DNA of 64,000 nucleotides, taken from assembly GCF_035994945.1 (NCBI RefSeq), contig NZ_CP108677.1:5456001-5520000 (forward strand), written 5' to 3'. The notes under the pieces are model-generated. The model was not told the DNA's origin. It did no database searches and saw only the letters and a list, made by a program, of their open reading frames with translations. Below are positions 42,563-51,503 of the stretch, in pieces. A program made the translations under genes and the position numbers. The first letter of the stretch is position 1. Each line of letters opens with the position of its first letter. Origin of the DNA: Streptomyces sp. NBC_01216. Its GTDB lineage: Bacteria > Actinomycetota > Actinomycetes > Streptomycetales > Streptomycetaceae.

Positions 42563-44488
42563 CTACAGTCCCTTGATCGTGATCGTGATGGTGGAGCCCT
42601 CGGCCGCCGAGGCCCCGCCCCGGACGGACTGCCTGGAGACCGTGTCACCGAGAAAGGGGAAGGTCTTCTCCACCTTCACCTCGAAGCCCGCCTGCTCCAG
42701 CCGCTCGCGCGCCTCGTCGACCGTGGCGCCCACGACGTCGGGCACCTCGATCATCCGCGGGCCCTTGGAGACGGTGAGGGTGATGACGTCACCCCGGGCG
42801 GCACGGCTGCCCTCGGACGGCGACTGGGCGGCGATCGTGCCCGCGTCCTGCGGGGAGTGGATCCGCTCGCTCGCGATCCGCACGGTGAGCCCCGCCTCCC
42901 GCAGCGCGGCCGTGGCATCCTCCACGGACTCTCCGGTCACGTCCGGCACGTCGATCGGCGCGCCCTTGCTGACGACCAGGGCGACGGCGGAGTCCGGGCT
43001 GCGCTCCGTGCCGGGCTCGGGATCGGAGCCGATCACGGCGCCCTGCGCCACGGACCGGTCGAAGACCCTGGTCACCACACCGGTGCCCAGTCCCTCCCGC
43101 TCCAGGATCTCCCTCGCCTCGGCCAGCGGCTTCCCCCTGAGGTGGGGGACCGTCACCACCTCGGGGCCGCGGGAGAGCGTGAGCACCACCGCGCTGTTGC
43201 CGCGGATCCGCTCCCCGGGGGCGGGGTCGGTCGCCATGACCGTGCCGCGGTCGTAGACCTCGCTGAAGGCGCGCCGGGTCGTCCCGACGTCCAGTCCGGC
43301 GTCGGCGAGCCGCTTCGCGGCCTCGGCCTCGGTCTGGCCGAGCACCGCGGGGACACGGGTGAACTGGCCGGAGTTGATGTACCAGACGCCGGTTCCGAGT
43401 CCCAGGATCAGCAGCACGGCGGTCACGACGAGCAGCGGGCCGCGGGAGCGGAGGGGCCCGCGACGAGGCCCGGACGCGGCGGGCGTCCGGTGCGCCGCAG
43501 GCTCGGCGTCGGGCGGCACCACGAAGCGGCTCGTACGCTCGGGCGGGACGCGCGGGATGACGCTCGTCGCCTCCTCCGACGGGACCCCCGGGCGCGGAGC
43601 GTCCTCCGGACGCGCCAGCGGCGGCAGCAGGTCCAGCTGTTCGTCGTCGAGCGCGGCACGCGCCGCCCGGGCGCGGGCCAGCAGGTCGACGGCGTCGTAC
43701 GGCCGGACGTCCGCGTTGCGCGCGGTGGCGGCGGCCACCAGCTCGTCGAGCTCGAGGGCGAGGCCGGGGACGGCGGCGGACGGAGCCGGGACGTCGGTGT
43801 TGAGGTGCTGGTAGAGCACCTGGGCCGGGGTTTCCCCGGCGTGCGGTTTGCCGCCGGTCAGCATCTCGTAGAGGACGACCCCGCAGGCGTACACGTCCGA
43901 GCGGGTGTCGGCGGTGCCGTGCTCGATCTGCTCGGGAGCCAGGTACGAGACGGTCCCGAGCACGGCGCCGGTGGTCTGGGTGGCGGAGCCGACGGCCCGG
44001 ACGAGCCCGAAGTCGGCGACCTTGACCCGGCCGTCGTCCCCTATCAGGACGTTCTCGGGCTTCATGTCCCGGTGGACGAAGCCGGCCCGGTGGGCCGCGC
44101 CGAGCGCGGCGAGCACGGGCTCCAGGATGTCGAGGGCGGCGCGGGGCCGCAGGGCGCCGCGCTCGCGCAGGACGTCGCGCAGCGTGCAGCCGGCGACGTA
44201 CTCCATGGCGAGATAGACGTACGCGCCGTCGGCGCCCTGGTCGAAGACCCCGACGACATTGGGGTGGGAGAGCCGGGCCACGGACTTCGCCTCGCGGATG
44301 AACCGCTCGACGAAGGTCGCGTCGGTGGCGAGCGAGGGATGCATCACCTTGAGCGCGAGCACCCGGTCGAGACGGATGTCGACGGCCCGGTAGACCGTGG
44401 CCATCCCACCGACGGCGATACGCGCGTCGACGCGGTAACGGCCGTCGAGCAGCTGCCCGACGAGCGGGTCCTGAAGGGTCGTGTCCAC
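42563..44488 (-). CDS. PASTA-domain Ser/Thr protein kinase (PknB family)
   Basis: A 641-residue membrane kinase. The kinase domain (about 18-280) has the ATP lysine Lys47, HRDMKPEN with catalytic Asp141, and DFG at 159-161. A disordered linker and one membrane segment (about 348-368) lead to four PASTA repeats (about 375-641), expected to bind peptidoglycan or lipid II outside the cell. Probably the S. coelicolor PkaF equivalent (SCO2110). The start is GTG. An HTH protein like the known PknL substrate Rv2175c is encoded 4 kb downstream (48453). It is followed at once by nfo. Confidence 0.95.
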   Translation of the reverse strand: MDTTLQDPLVGQLLDGRYRVDARIAVGGMATVYRAVDIRLDRVLALKVMHPSLATDATFVERFIREAKSVARLSHPNVVGVFDQGADGAYVYLAMEYVAGCTLRDVLRERGALRPRAALDILEPVLAALGAAHRAGFVHRDMKPENVLIGDDGRVKVADFGLVRAVGSATQTTGAVLGTVSYLAPEQIEHGTADTRSDVYACGVVLYEMLTGGKPHAGETPAQVLYQHLNTDVPAPSAAVPGLALELDELVAAATARNADVRPYDAVDLLARARAARAALDDEQLDLLPPLARPEDAPRPGVPSEEATSVIPRVPPERTSRFVVPPDAEPAAHRTPAASGPRRGPLRSRGPLLVVTAVLLILGLGTGVWYINSGQFTRVPAVLGQTEAEAAKRLADAGLDVGTTRRAFSEVYDRGTVMATDPAPGERIRGNSAVVLTLSRGPEVVTVPHLRGKPLAEAREILEREGLGTGVVTRVFDRSVAQGAVIGSDPEPGTERSPDSAVALVVSKGAPIDVPDVTGESVEDATAALREAGLTVRIASERIHSPQDAGTIAAQSPSEGSRAARGDVITLTVSKGPRMIEVPDVVGATVDEARERLEQAGFEVKVEKTFPFLGDTVSRQSVRGGASAAEGSTITITIKGL

Positions 44489-44597
44489 GGCCCCGAGTTT
44501 ACGAGTCCGCGAGCCCGGCGGGGGCCGCGCGCCCCCGTCCGCCCCGTACTGCAGCCGAGCTGTGACGGGGCGGGAACCCCGCCGTGCCCCGCCGGGA

Positions 44598-44634
44598 CCG
44601 GGTCCGCGCCGCCCGCGCGGGGGCGGGGACCCGG
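44598..44634 (-). terminator. terminator after thiG
   Basis: CCGGGTCC (44598-44605) and GGACCCGG (44627-44634) with inner pairing CGCC/GGCG past a mismatch, just beyond the thiG stop on the minus strand. Confidence 0.75.
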
Positions 44635-44656
44635 CCCCGCGCGGCTGTTGCGTCCC

Positions 44657-45454
<798 letters not shown>

Positions 45455-45655
45455 TCAGCCCCCCTGCACCGCGGTGAGGACCTCGACCCGGTCGCCCTCG
45501 CCGAGCATCGTCACGGGCCACTGGCCGCGCGGTACGACCGTCTCGTTGACGGCCGCGGCCACGCCCGAGGGCGCCGCGGTCAGACCGGCGACGAGGGCGT
45601 CGAGGGAGAGGGGACCGGAGAGCACACGCGGCTCCCCGTTGACGGAGAGGTTCAT
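45455..45655 (-). CDS. thiS: sulfur carrier protein ThiS
   Basis: A 66-residue ubiquitin-like sulfur carrier ending in Gly-Gly (TAVQGG), adenylated and thiocarboxylated before giving sulfur to ThiG. The start MNLSVNGEPRVL and the middle VAAAVNETVVPRGQW are typical. It overlaps thiO by four bases (ATGA) and thiG follows at three bases. No thiF is in the window; the adenylating enzyme must be elsewhere. Confidence 0.95.
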   Translation of the reverse strand: MNLSVNGEPRVLSGPLSLDALVAGLTAAPSGVAAAVNETVVPRGQWPVTMLGEGDRVEVLTAVQGG

Positions 45656-46830
45656 GCGAGCTGCTCCTGACGTGCGCGAAGGGAGGGTGCGGCCGGGAAC
45701 CGGAGCGGGCTGAAGGGCCGGGCCTCGTCCGGCAGCGCGCCGGTGATCAGCGCCTCGGCCAGCGCGTCGCCCGTGACCGGCGTGAGCAGCACCCCGTTGC
45801 GGTAGTGGCCGGTGGCCAGATGAAGACCCGGCAGCGCGGTCGGCCCGAGCAGCGGCGCGTTGTCCGGAGACCCCGGCCGCAGGCCCGCCCGTGTCTCGGT
45901 GAGCGGCAGTTCGGTGATGCCGGGCACCAGCTCGTGGGCGTCGCGCAGCAGCTCGTACACCCCGCCCGCGGTCACCGTCGTGTCCCAGCCCAGTTCCTCG
46001 CTGGTCGCGCCGACGACGAGTTCGCCGTTCGCCCGCGGCACCAGGTAGACGTGGCTGCCGCGGACGACCGCCCGGACCGTGCGGGAGAGGAACGGCGCGA
46101 ACGCGGGCGGCACCGTCAGCCGGAGCACCTGACCCTTGACCGGTCGTACCGGCGGCAGGACCTCGTCCGGTACGCCGGTCAGCCGGCCGCTGAGACTGCC
46201 GCCGGCCAGGACGACCTGGTCCGCGGCCGGTGTCGTCCCGTCCGCCAGGGCCGCGCCCGCGGCCCGGTCCCGTACCACCGTCAGCCGTTCCGCGACGCTC
46301 CGGTGAAAGACCACGCCGGCCCGTTCGCAGGCGGTGACGAGCGCGGCGGCGAGCCGGCGCGGATCGACCTGGTGGTCGCCGTCGACCCGCAGCCCGCCCC
46401 GGACGCCCGGTGCCAGCATCGGCTCCAGCCGTCGGCAGTCGCGTCCGCTGAGCCACTCCGAATCCAGACCGCAGCGGGTCTGCAGGGTGTGCAGTTCCCG
46501 CAGGTGAGCCCGGTCGTCGGCGTCGAGGGCGACAGCGAGCGTGCCGCAGGCTCGATAGCCGACGTCGTGCCCCGTGGCCTCCTGGAGTTCGGCGACGAAG
46601 CCCGGATAGCGCCGCGCGGAGACCAGGTTGAGGCCCAGCAGGGTCTCCTCGCCGTAGTGCAGTTCGGTGACGGCGGCGAGCATGCCCGCCGCCACGGCGG
46701 CGGCCCCGCCGCCCGGTTCCGGGTCGACCACGGCGGCGCGCAGCCCGCGCAGCGTCGCCCGCCAGGCCGTGACCAGGCCGATGATCCCGCCCCCGATGAC
46801 GAGGACATCCGATCCTGTGCGTGGATGCAT
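45652..46830 (-). CDS. thiO: glycine oxidase ThiO
   Basis: FAD enzyme that oxidises glycine to dehydroglycine for thiazole synthesis. The 392 residues begin with VLVIGGGIIGLVTAW (dinucleotide fold), then GMLAAVTE, and end with GHYRNGVLLTPVTGDALAE, the substrate-side signature. ThiO rather than ThiH indicates an aerobic pathway, as expected here. It is the first gene after the TPP riboswitch. Confidence 0.95.
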   Translation of the reverse strand: MHPRTGSDVLVIGGGIIGLVTAWRATLRGLRAAVVDPEPGGGAAAVAAGMLAAVTELHYGEETLLGLNLVSARRYPGFVAELQEATGHDVGYRACGTLAVALDADDRAHLRELHTLQTRCGLDSEWLSGRDCRRLEPMLAPGVRGGLRVDGDHQVDPRRLAAALVTACERAGVVFHRSVAERLTVVRDRAAGAALADGTTPAADQVVLAGGSLSGRLTGVPDEVLPPVRPVKGQVLRLTVPPAFAPFLSRTVRAVVRGSHVYLVPRANGELVVGATSEELGWDTTVTAGGVYELLRDAHELVPGITELPLTETRAGLRPGSPDNAPLLGPTALPGLHLATGHYRNGVLLTPVTGDALAEALITGALPDEARPFSPLRFPAAPSLRARQEQLA

Positions 46831-46840
46831 GGGCGTCCAG

Positions 46841-46935
46841 CCCCTCCCTTCGCCGGCATGACCCGGATCAGGTTCGTACGGTCGGAGGCCGTCCCAGCCT
46901 CCCTCTCAGCCCGGTGCGTCCGGGCTCCCGCGAGT
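46841..46935 (-). ncRNA. TPP riboswitch (THI element)
   Basis: On the minus strand the conserved thi-box parts are in order: GGGCTGAGAGGG (complement of 46901-46911), then ACCTGATCCGGGT (46861-46873) and ATGCCGGCGAAGGGAGGGG (46841-46859). The last element carries the likely Shine-Dalgarno, so binding of thiamine pyrophosphate may mask translation of thiO, which starts 11 bases on. Confidence 0.95.
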
Positions 46936-46987
46936 GCTTTACGACGGCCAGACTAGCCTCCGCCCCGTCCCGCTCCCAGAGCCCACC

Positions 46988-47017
46988 CTTACTGACGATG
47001 CGTCAGCTGCGTAAGGT
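46988..47017 (+). promoter_or_regulatory. promoter with embedded operator before the FAD reductase gene
   Basis: TTACTG (46989-46994) and TAAGGT (47012-47017), 17 bases apart, place transcription start at about 47024, the GTG itself: a leaderless message. Within it, TGACG-ATG-CGTCA (46993-47005) is a perfect palindrome, with CTTAC (46988-46992) and GTAAG (47011-47015) as outer arms set off by five bases. Its place suggests a repressor site. Confidence 0.6.
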
Positions 47018-47023
47018 GGACGG

Positions 47024-48238
47024 GTGAGCGAGCAGAAGCAGTCACCGCAGCACGTCGTCGTCGTAGGTGCCGGGATGGCGGGCGTCCAGACCGCGGTCGC
47101 CCTGCGCGAGCAGGGCTTCACCGGGCCCGTCACCCTCATCGGCGCCGAGCCGCACCAGCCCTACGACCGGCCGCCGCTCTCCAAGGCGGTGCTCCTCGGC
47201 AAGGCCGAGGACTCGGCCTTCGACGTCGACTTCGAGGCGCTCGGCGTCGGACTGCGGCTGGGACTCGACGTGACCGGACTGCGCGCCGACGACCACGAGA
47301 TCGACACCCAGGCCGGACCCGTCCCGTATGACGTGCTCGTCCTCGCCACCGGAGCCCGCCCGGTCACCCTGCCGGGAAGCGAGGGCGTCCCCGGCGTCCA
47401 TCTCCTGCGGACCCTCGACGACGCCGCCCGGCTCAGGCCGGTCCTGGAGCGGCGCCACGACATCGTGGTCGTCGGCGCGGGATGGATCGGTGCCGAGTTC
47501 GCCACCGCCGCCCGAGAGGCGGGCTGCGCCGTCACCGTCGTCGAGGCCGCCGAACGGCCGCTGTTCGGCGCGCTGCCCGCCGAGGTCACCGCCCCGATGG
47601 CCCGCTGGTACGCCGAGAGCGGCGCCGAGCTGCTCACCCACGCGCGCGTCGCGGCCGTCGAGCCAGGGCACGTCGTGCTCTCCGACGGCCGGACCCTGCC
47701 CGCCGGCGCCGTCGTCGTCGGCATCGGGGCCCGGCCGGACACCGGTTGGCTCGACGGCTCCGGCATCGCCCTCGACGCGGGCGGCTCCGTCACCGCCGAC
47801 GCCCGACTGCGGACCTCGCTGCCGGACGTGTACGCCGTCGGTGACTGCGCCTCCTTCCCGTCGGCCCGCTACGGCGAACGGCTCCTGGTCCACCACTGGG
47901 ACAACGCCCTCCAGGGTCCCCGGACCGTCGCGGCCGGCATCGTCGGCGATGCCCCCGCCGACTACGACCCGGTGCCGTACTTCTGGTCCGAGCAGTTCGG
48001 CCGCTTCGTGCAGTACGCCGGCCACCACGACGGTGCGGGCGACCTCGTACGCCGCGGCGACCCGGACGGTGCCGCCTGGTCCGCGCTGTGGCTGCGCGAC
48101 GGCGCCCTCGTCGCCCTGCTGGCCGTCGGCCGTCCGCGCGACCTGGCGCAGGGCCGCAGGCTGATCGAGTCCGGCGCCCGGCTCGACCGGGACCGCGCGG
48201 CCGACCCCGCCGTGCCCCTGAAAGCGGCGGTGCTCTGA
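47024..48238 (+). CDS. FAD-dependent NAD(P)H ferredoxin reductase-like protein
   Basis: A 404-residue reductase of the BphA4/rubredoxin reductase group. Motifs: VVVVGAGMAGVQTAVAL (FAD), DRPPLSK, VVVGAGWIGAEFA (NAD), TSLPDVYAVGDCAS and a C-terminal reductase domain (VPYFWSEQFG). It could feed electrons to a ferredoxin or a P450, neither of which is in the window. It is divergent from the TPP riboswitch-thiO unit. Confidence 0.9.
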   Translation: MSEQKQSPQHVVVVGAGMAGVQTAVALREQGFTGPVTLIGAEPHQPYDRPPLSKAVLLGKAEDSAFDVDFEALGVGLRLGLDVTGLRADDHEIDTQAGPVPYDVLVLATGARPVTLPGSEGVPGVHLLRTLDDAARLRPVLERRHDIVVVGAGWIGAEFATAAREAGCAVTVVEAAERPLFGALPAEVTAPMARWYAESGAELLTHARVAAVEPGHVVLSDGRTLPAGAVVVGIGARPDTGWLDGSGIALDAGGSVTADARLRTSLPDVYAVGDCASFPSARYGERLLVHHWDNALQGPRTVAAGIVGDAPADYDPVPYFWSEQFGRFVQYAGHHDGAGDLVRRGDPDGAAWSALWLRDGALVALLAVGRPRDLAQGRRLIESGARLDRDRAADPAVPLKAAVL

Positions 48239-48240
48239 GC

Positions 48241-48288
48241 GCCTGTCGGGTGGCCCCTGACCGGGCGGTCAAAGGCCACCCGACAGGC
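48241..48288. terminator. terminator after the FAD reductase gene, member of a repeated hairpin family
   Basis: Perfect 15-base stem (48241-48255 with 48274-48288) holding a nested TGACC-GGGC-GGTCA hairpin in its loop. Outer word GCCTGTCGGGTGGCC. It shares the GCCTGTCGG and CCGACAGGC words with the hairpins at 40252 and 5820. Confidence 0.87.
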
Positions 48289-48452
48289 TCTGAGCGGCCC
48301 CGGGCCCTTGCCCTGCCCCTTCCCGCGGCCGCTCGGACCCCGCCGCCCCGGCCCGGTCCGGCCCCGCCCGGACACGAGCGTCCCCGGCCCGGTCAGGGGG
48401 CACCCACGGGGCCCGACTACCGGCTGTCGGTCCGGGATGGCACGCTTGTCCC

Positions 48453-48818
48453 GTGACCGAGATTGACGCAAAGACCGATGCTCTCGTCCCCGCCTGGCTC
48501 TACCTCCCCGACATCGCGGAGATGCTCGACGTCGAGGTGACGCGCGTGCGCCAGCTGGTCAAGGAGGGCCAGCTCATCGCCGTGCGCCGTGGGGAGAACA
48601 GGGCGCTCCAGGTGCCCGCCGCCTTCATCCAGGGCGACAAGGTCGTCAAGGGTCTCTCCGGGACCCTGACGCTCCTGAAGGACGACGGCTTCACCGACGA
48701 AGAGATGCTGGAGTGGCTCTTCACTCCCGACCCCACCCTGCCGGGCACCCCCGCGCAGGCCCTCAGCGAGAATCGCGGTACGGAGGTGAAGCGCCGCGCC
48801 CAGGCGCTCGCCGTCTGA
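48453..48818 (+). CDS. Rv2175c-type DNA-binding protein
   Basis: A 121-residue protein with an N-terminal winged helix-turn-helix (WLYLPDIAEMLDVEVTRVRQLVKEGQLIAVRRG) and a C-terminal helical domain (GTLTLLKDDGFTDEEMLEWLF). In M. tuberculosis Rv2175c binds DNA and loses binding when phosphorylated by the neighbouring kinase PknL. A PASTA kinase lies 4 kb away here (42563-44488). GTG start with no obvious ribosome site, so perhaps leaderless. Targets are unknown. Confidence 0.9.
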   Translation: MTEIDAKTDALVPAWLYLPDIAEMLDVEVTRVRQLVKEGQLIAVRRGENRALQVPAAFIQGDKVVKGLSGTLTLLKDDGFTDEEMLEWLFTPDPTLPGTPAQALSENRGTEVKRRAQALAV

Positions 48819-48903
48819 GCACTGACGACACACCGAGGGTCCCGCGGGGACCGGGTCCGCCCGGCCCGCGCGGGACCACCGCACCCGACGGGGGGATCCA
48901 CCC

Positions 48904-49554
48904 ATGCCCACGCCACGCGAGCGGCTCGCCGACGCCCGGCTCTACCTGTGCACCGACGCCCGCAGGCGCCAGGGTGACCTGCCCGCGTTCCTGGACGCCG
49001 TGCTCTCCTCCGGCGTGGACATCGTGCAACTGCGCGACAAGGGGATGGAGGCCGGCGAGGAGCTGGAACACCTCGCCCTCCTCGCCGACGCCTGCCGTCG
49101 GCACGGCACGCTCCTCGCCGTGAACGACCGCGCCGACGTGGCGCACGCCATCCGCTCCGACGTGCTGCACCTGGGCCAGGGCGACCTGCCGGTGCCCGCG
49201 GCCCGCGCGATCCTCGGCGACGAGGTCCTGGTCGGCCGTTCCTGCCACGCCGGGAGCGAGGTGGACGCGGCCGTCGCCGAGCCGGGAGTGGACTACTTCT
49301 GCACCGGCCCCTGCTGGCCCACCCCCACCAAGCCGGGGCGCCACGCGCCGGGACTCGGGCTGGTGCGGTACACCGCCGCCCTGGAGCAGGACCGGCCGTG
49401 GTTCGCCATCGGAGGCATCGACGAGGGCAACCTCGACGAGGTGCTCGACGCGGGCGCCCGCCGGATCGTCGTCGTCCGTGCCCTCACCGAGGCCGACGAC
49501 CCGGCCGCCGCCGCGGCCCGGCTGGCGAAGCGGGTCCGGGAGCGTCCGGCGTAG
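48904..49554 (+). CDS. thiE: thiamine-phosphate synthase
   Basis: Joins the pyrimidine and thiazole parts of thiamine. The 216 residues form a TIM barrel with [54 protein letters not shown] (phosphate site) and [15 protein letters not shown] strong GGGGGGA site lies upstream of the ATG. It is separated from the thiOSG operon by two genes and has no riboswitch of its own. Confidence 0.95.
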   Translation: MPTPRERLADARLYLCTDARRRQGDLPAFLDAVLSSGVDIVQLRDKGMEAGEELEHLALLADACRRHGTLLAVNDRADVAHAIRSDVLHLGQGDLPVPAARAILGDEVLVGRSCHAGSEVDAAVAEPGVDYFCTGPCWPTPTKPGRHAPGLGLVRYTAALEQDRPWFAIGGIDEGNLDEVLDAGARRIVVVRALTEADDPAAAAARLAKRVRERPA

Positions 49555-49610
49555 AACGCCCGGAATCGCCCCCGCGGACGTTGTCCAAAAAGATGTCCAT
49601 TCTGCGGACC

Positions 49611-49641
49611 TTGCTTCGTCGGCGCGTGGACCCCGTCTAAC
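49611..49641 (+). promoter_or_regulatory. possible promoter of metF
   Basis: TTGCTT (49611-49616) and TCTAAC (49636-49641) lie 19 bases apart and 8 bases before ATG 49650. The spacer is long. With no ribosome site visible the metF message may be leaderless. An AT-rich element (49581-49600) just upstream could be a regulator site. Confidence 0.4.
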
Positions 49642-49649
49642 CTGCCGGT

Positions 49650-50567
49650 ATGGCTCTCGGAACCGCTTCCACCCGATCGGATCGCGCACGCACGGTGCGC
49701 GAGATTCTCGCGTCCGGAAAGTGCTCGTACTCCTTCGAGTTCTTCGCGCCCCGGACGGAAAAGGGCGAGCGGAGCCTCTGGAACGCCCTGCGCCACGTCG
49801 AGCAGGTCGGTCCGAGCTTCGTCTCCGTGACCTACGGCGCCGGCGGCTCCACCCGAGGCGGTACCGTCAAGGCCACCCAGGAGATCGCCGCCGACACCAC
49901 CCTCACGCCGGTCGCCCATCTCACCGCCGTCGACCACTCCGTGGCCGAGCTGCGCAACGTCCTGGGCCAGTACGCCGACGCCGGGATCCGCAACATGCTG
50001 GCGCTGCGCGGCGACCCGCCCGGCGACCCGCTCGGCCTCTGGGCCGAGCATCCGGAGGGGGTCCGCTACGCGGCCGACCTGGTCCGGCTGATCAAGGAGT
50101 CCGGCGACTTCTGCGTGGGCGTGGCCGCCTTCCCCGAGATGCACCCGCGTTCCACCGACTGGGACACGGACATCCGGCACTTCGTCGACAAGTGCCACGC
50201 GGGCGCCGACTACGCGATCACCCAGATGTTCTTCGACCCGGAGAGCTACCTGCGGATGCGCGACAGCGTCGTGAAGGCCGGCTGCGAGACGCCGATCATC
50301 CCCGAGGTCATGCCCGTCGTGAACGTCCGGACGCTGGACCGGTTGCCCCAGCTGAGCAACGCCTTCTTCCCCGCGGACGTGAAAGACCGCATCCTCGCCG
50401 TCAAGGACGATCCGGCCGCTGTACGCTCCATTGGCATCGAGTTCGCGACGGAGTTCTGCGCGCGTCTGCTCTCCGAGGGTGTCCCCGGACTGCACTTCAT
50501 CACGCTGAACAACTCCGCCGCGACGTTGGAGATCTACGAGAATCTCGGGCTGCACGAGCAGTCGTGA
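49650..50567 (+). CDS. metF: methylenetetrahydrofolate reductase
   Basis: Reduces 5,10-methylene-THF to 5-methyl-THF, the methyl donor for methionine. The 305-residue TIM barrel shows [45 protein letters not shown] and the flavin region [10 protein letters not shown]. No B12 or SAM riboswitch is seen upstream. It stands near the thi genes; corresponds to the Rv2172c position. Confidence 0.94.
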   Translation: MALGTASTRSDRARTVREILASGKCSYSFEFFAPRTEKGERSLWNALRHVEQVGPSFVSVTYGAGGSTRGGTVKATQEIAADTTLTPVAHLTAVDHSVAELRNVLGQYADAGIRNMLALRGDPPGDPLGLWAEHPEGVRYAADLVRLIKESGDFCVGVAAFPEMHPRSTDWDTDIRHFVDKCHAGADYAITQMFFDPESYLRMRDSVVKAGCETPIIPEVMPVVNVRTLDRLPQLSNAFFPADVKDRILAVKDDPAAVRSIGIEFATEFCARLLSEGVPGLHFITLNNSAATLEIYENLGLHEQS

Positions 50568-50618
50568 CCGGCGTACCCGCCCCCGACCCGCGGCGGTGGC
50601 CGGAGGAGAGGGGCGGGC

Positions 50619-51443
50619 ATGGGGTGGACGGTCCTCTACATCGCGTTCGGCATCGTCGCGTTGTGGTTGCTGGGCGAGGTGCTGCTCCAGTACAAGGCGC
50701 GGCTGCGCTGGCGGCTGCTGGCCTTCAGCGGTTTCCTGGCCGTCGTCGTCGGGGTCCTGCTGCCCTCCGTTGCCGTGATCATCGCGGGAGCGGTCACCTT
50801 CGCCGTGGGACAGGCATACGTCACTCTGTCGTTCCGCCGCGGCTTCTCCACCGGCTGGGCCCTGGGCGGGAGCCCGGGAGCCAGCCGGCGCCGCCGGTCC
50901 GGCCCGCCGGCCGCCCGGCCGAACCTGGAGGTCACCGACCTCTCCTACGAGCCGGTGGACCCCGCCCCGGACGGGACCGACGTGGTCCACGAGCCCGAGC
51001 CGCTCCCCGAGGACACCGGCTCGTACGGCGTCTACGACACTTCCTACGAGTCCTCCTACGACACTTCCTACGAGTCCGCCGGCGGACGGGAACAGCCGGA
51101 GGAGACGCGGCCCGGCTACGACACCGGCCACGACGCCTACGCCGCCGGCTACGACCCGTCGGCCCAGCAGCGGCCCGGCTACGACTACGGCACCGGGCAG
51201 CACTACGCCGCCTACTCCGACCCGTACATCGGTCCGGGCACGGACGGTCAGCAGTACGCCTCGTACGACTACGGCACCGGCGCGCAGCAGCCCTATGACC
51301 CCTACTCCGCCTCGTACAGCTACGACACGCCGCCCGGGGGCGTGTGGGTGCCGCAGCAGCGGGACGACGAGCAGTCCGCGCGGCAGGAGTGGGGGCACGG
51401 CGGCCACGACCCGCACGAGAGCGACCCACACCACCGCTACTGA
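50619..51443 (+). CDS. membrane protein with Tyr-rich C-terminal tail
   Basis: A 274-residue protein. Two hydrophobic segments (about 4-24 and 30-62, the second perhaps double) are followed by a basic stretch (GASRRRRSGPP) and a long disordered tail (110-274) rich in Tyr, Asp, Ser and Gln. Repeats such as YDTSYES occur twice and YDYGTG twice. Such tails may phase-separate or be phosphorylated on tyrosine. The GGAGGAG region precedes ATG. No family is recognised with certainty. Confidence 0.78.
   Translation: MGWTVLYIAFGIVALWLLGEVLLQYKARLRWRLLAFSGFLAVVVGVLLPSVAVIIAGAVTFAVGQAYVTLSFRRGFSTGWALGGSPGASRRRRSGPPAARPNLEVTDLSYEPVDPAPDGTDVVHEPEPLPEDTGSYGVYDTSYESSYDTSYESAGGREQPEETRPGYDTGHDAYAAGYDPSAQQRPGYDYGTGQHYAAYSDPYIGPGTDGQQYASYDYGTGAQQPYDPYSASYSYDTPPGGVWVPQQRDDEQSARQEWGHGGHDPHESDPHHRY
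51033..51077 (+). repeat. 24-base tandem repeat coding for YDTSYES
   Basis: The 21-base unit at 51033-51053 recurs exactly at 51057-51077, a 24-base period inside the Tyr-rich gene, so recent duplication of a coding unit is likely. Confidence 0.75.
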
Positions 51444-51460
51444 GCCTGATCGGGCTCGCC

Positions 51461-51496
51461 CGACGCCGTCCGCCGGCGGCCCGCACGACGGCGTCG
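51461..51496. terminator. terminator between Tyr-rich protein and CrtI-like genes
   Basis: CGACGCCGTC (51461-51470) with GACGGCGTCG (51487-51496), perfect 10-base stem, GC-rich loop, between converging genes. Confidence 0.78.
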
Positions 51497-51503
51497 CCCC
51501 AGG

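Noticed and set aside
45455..46456. A 333-codon minus-strand frame continuous with thiS
   Set aside because: Only its last 66 codons have ThiS character, starting at the ATG overlapping the thiO stop; the rest is a shadow of thiO in another frame.
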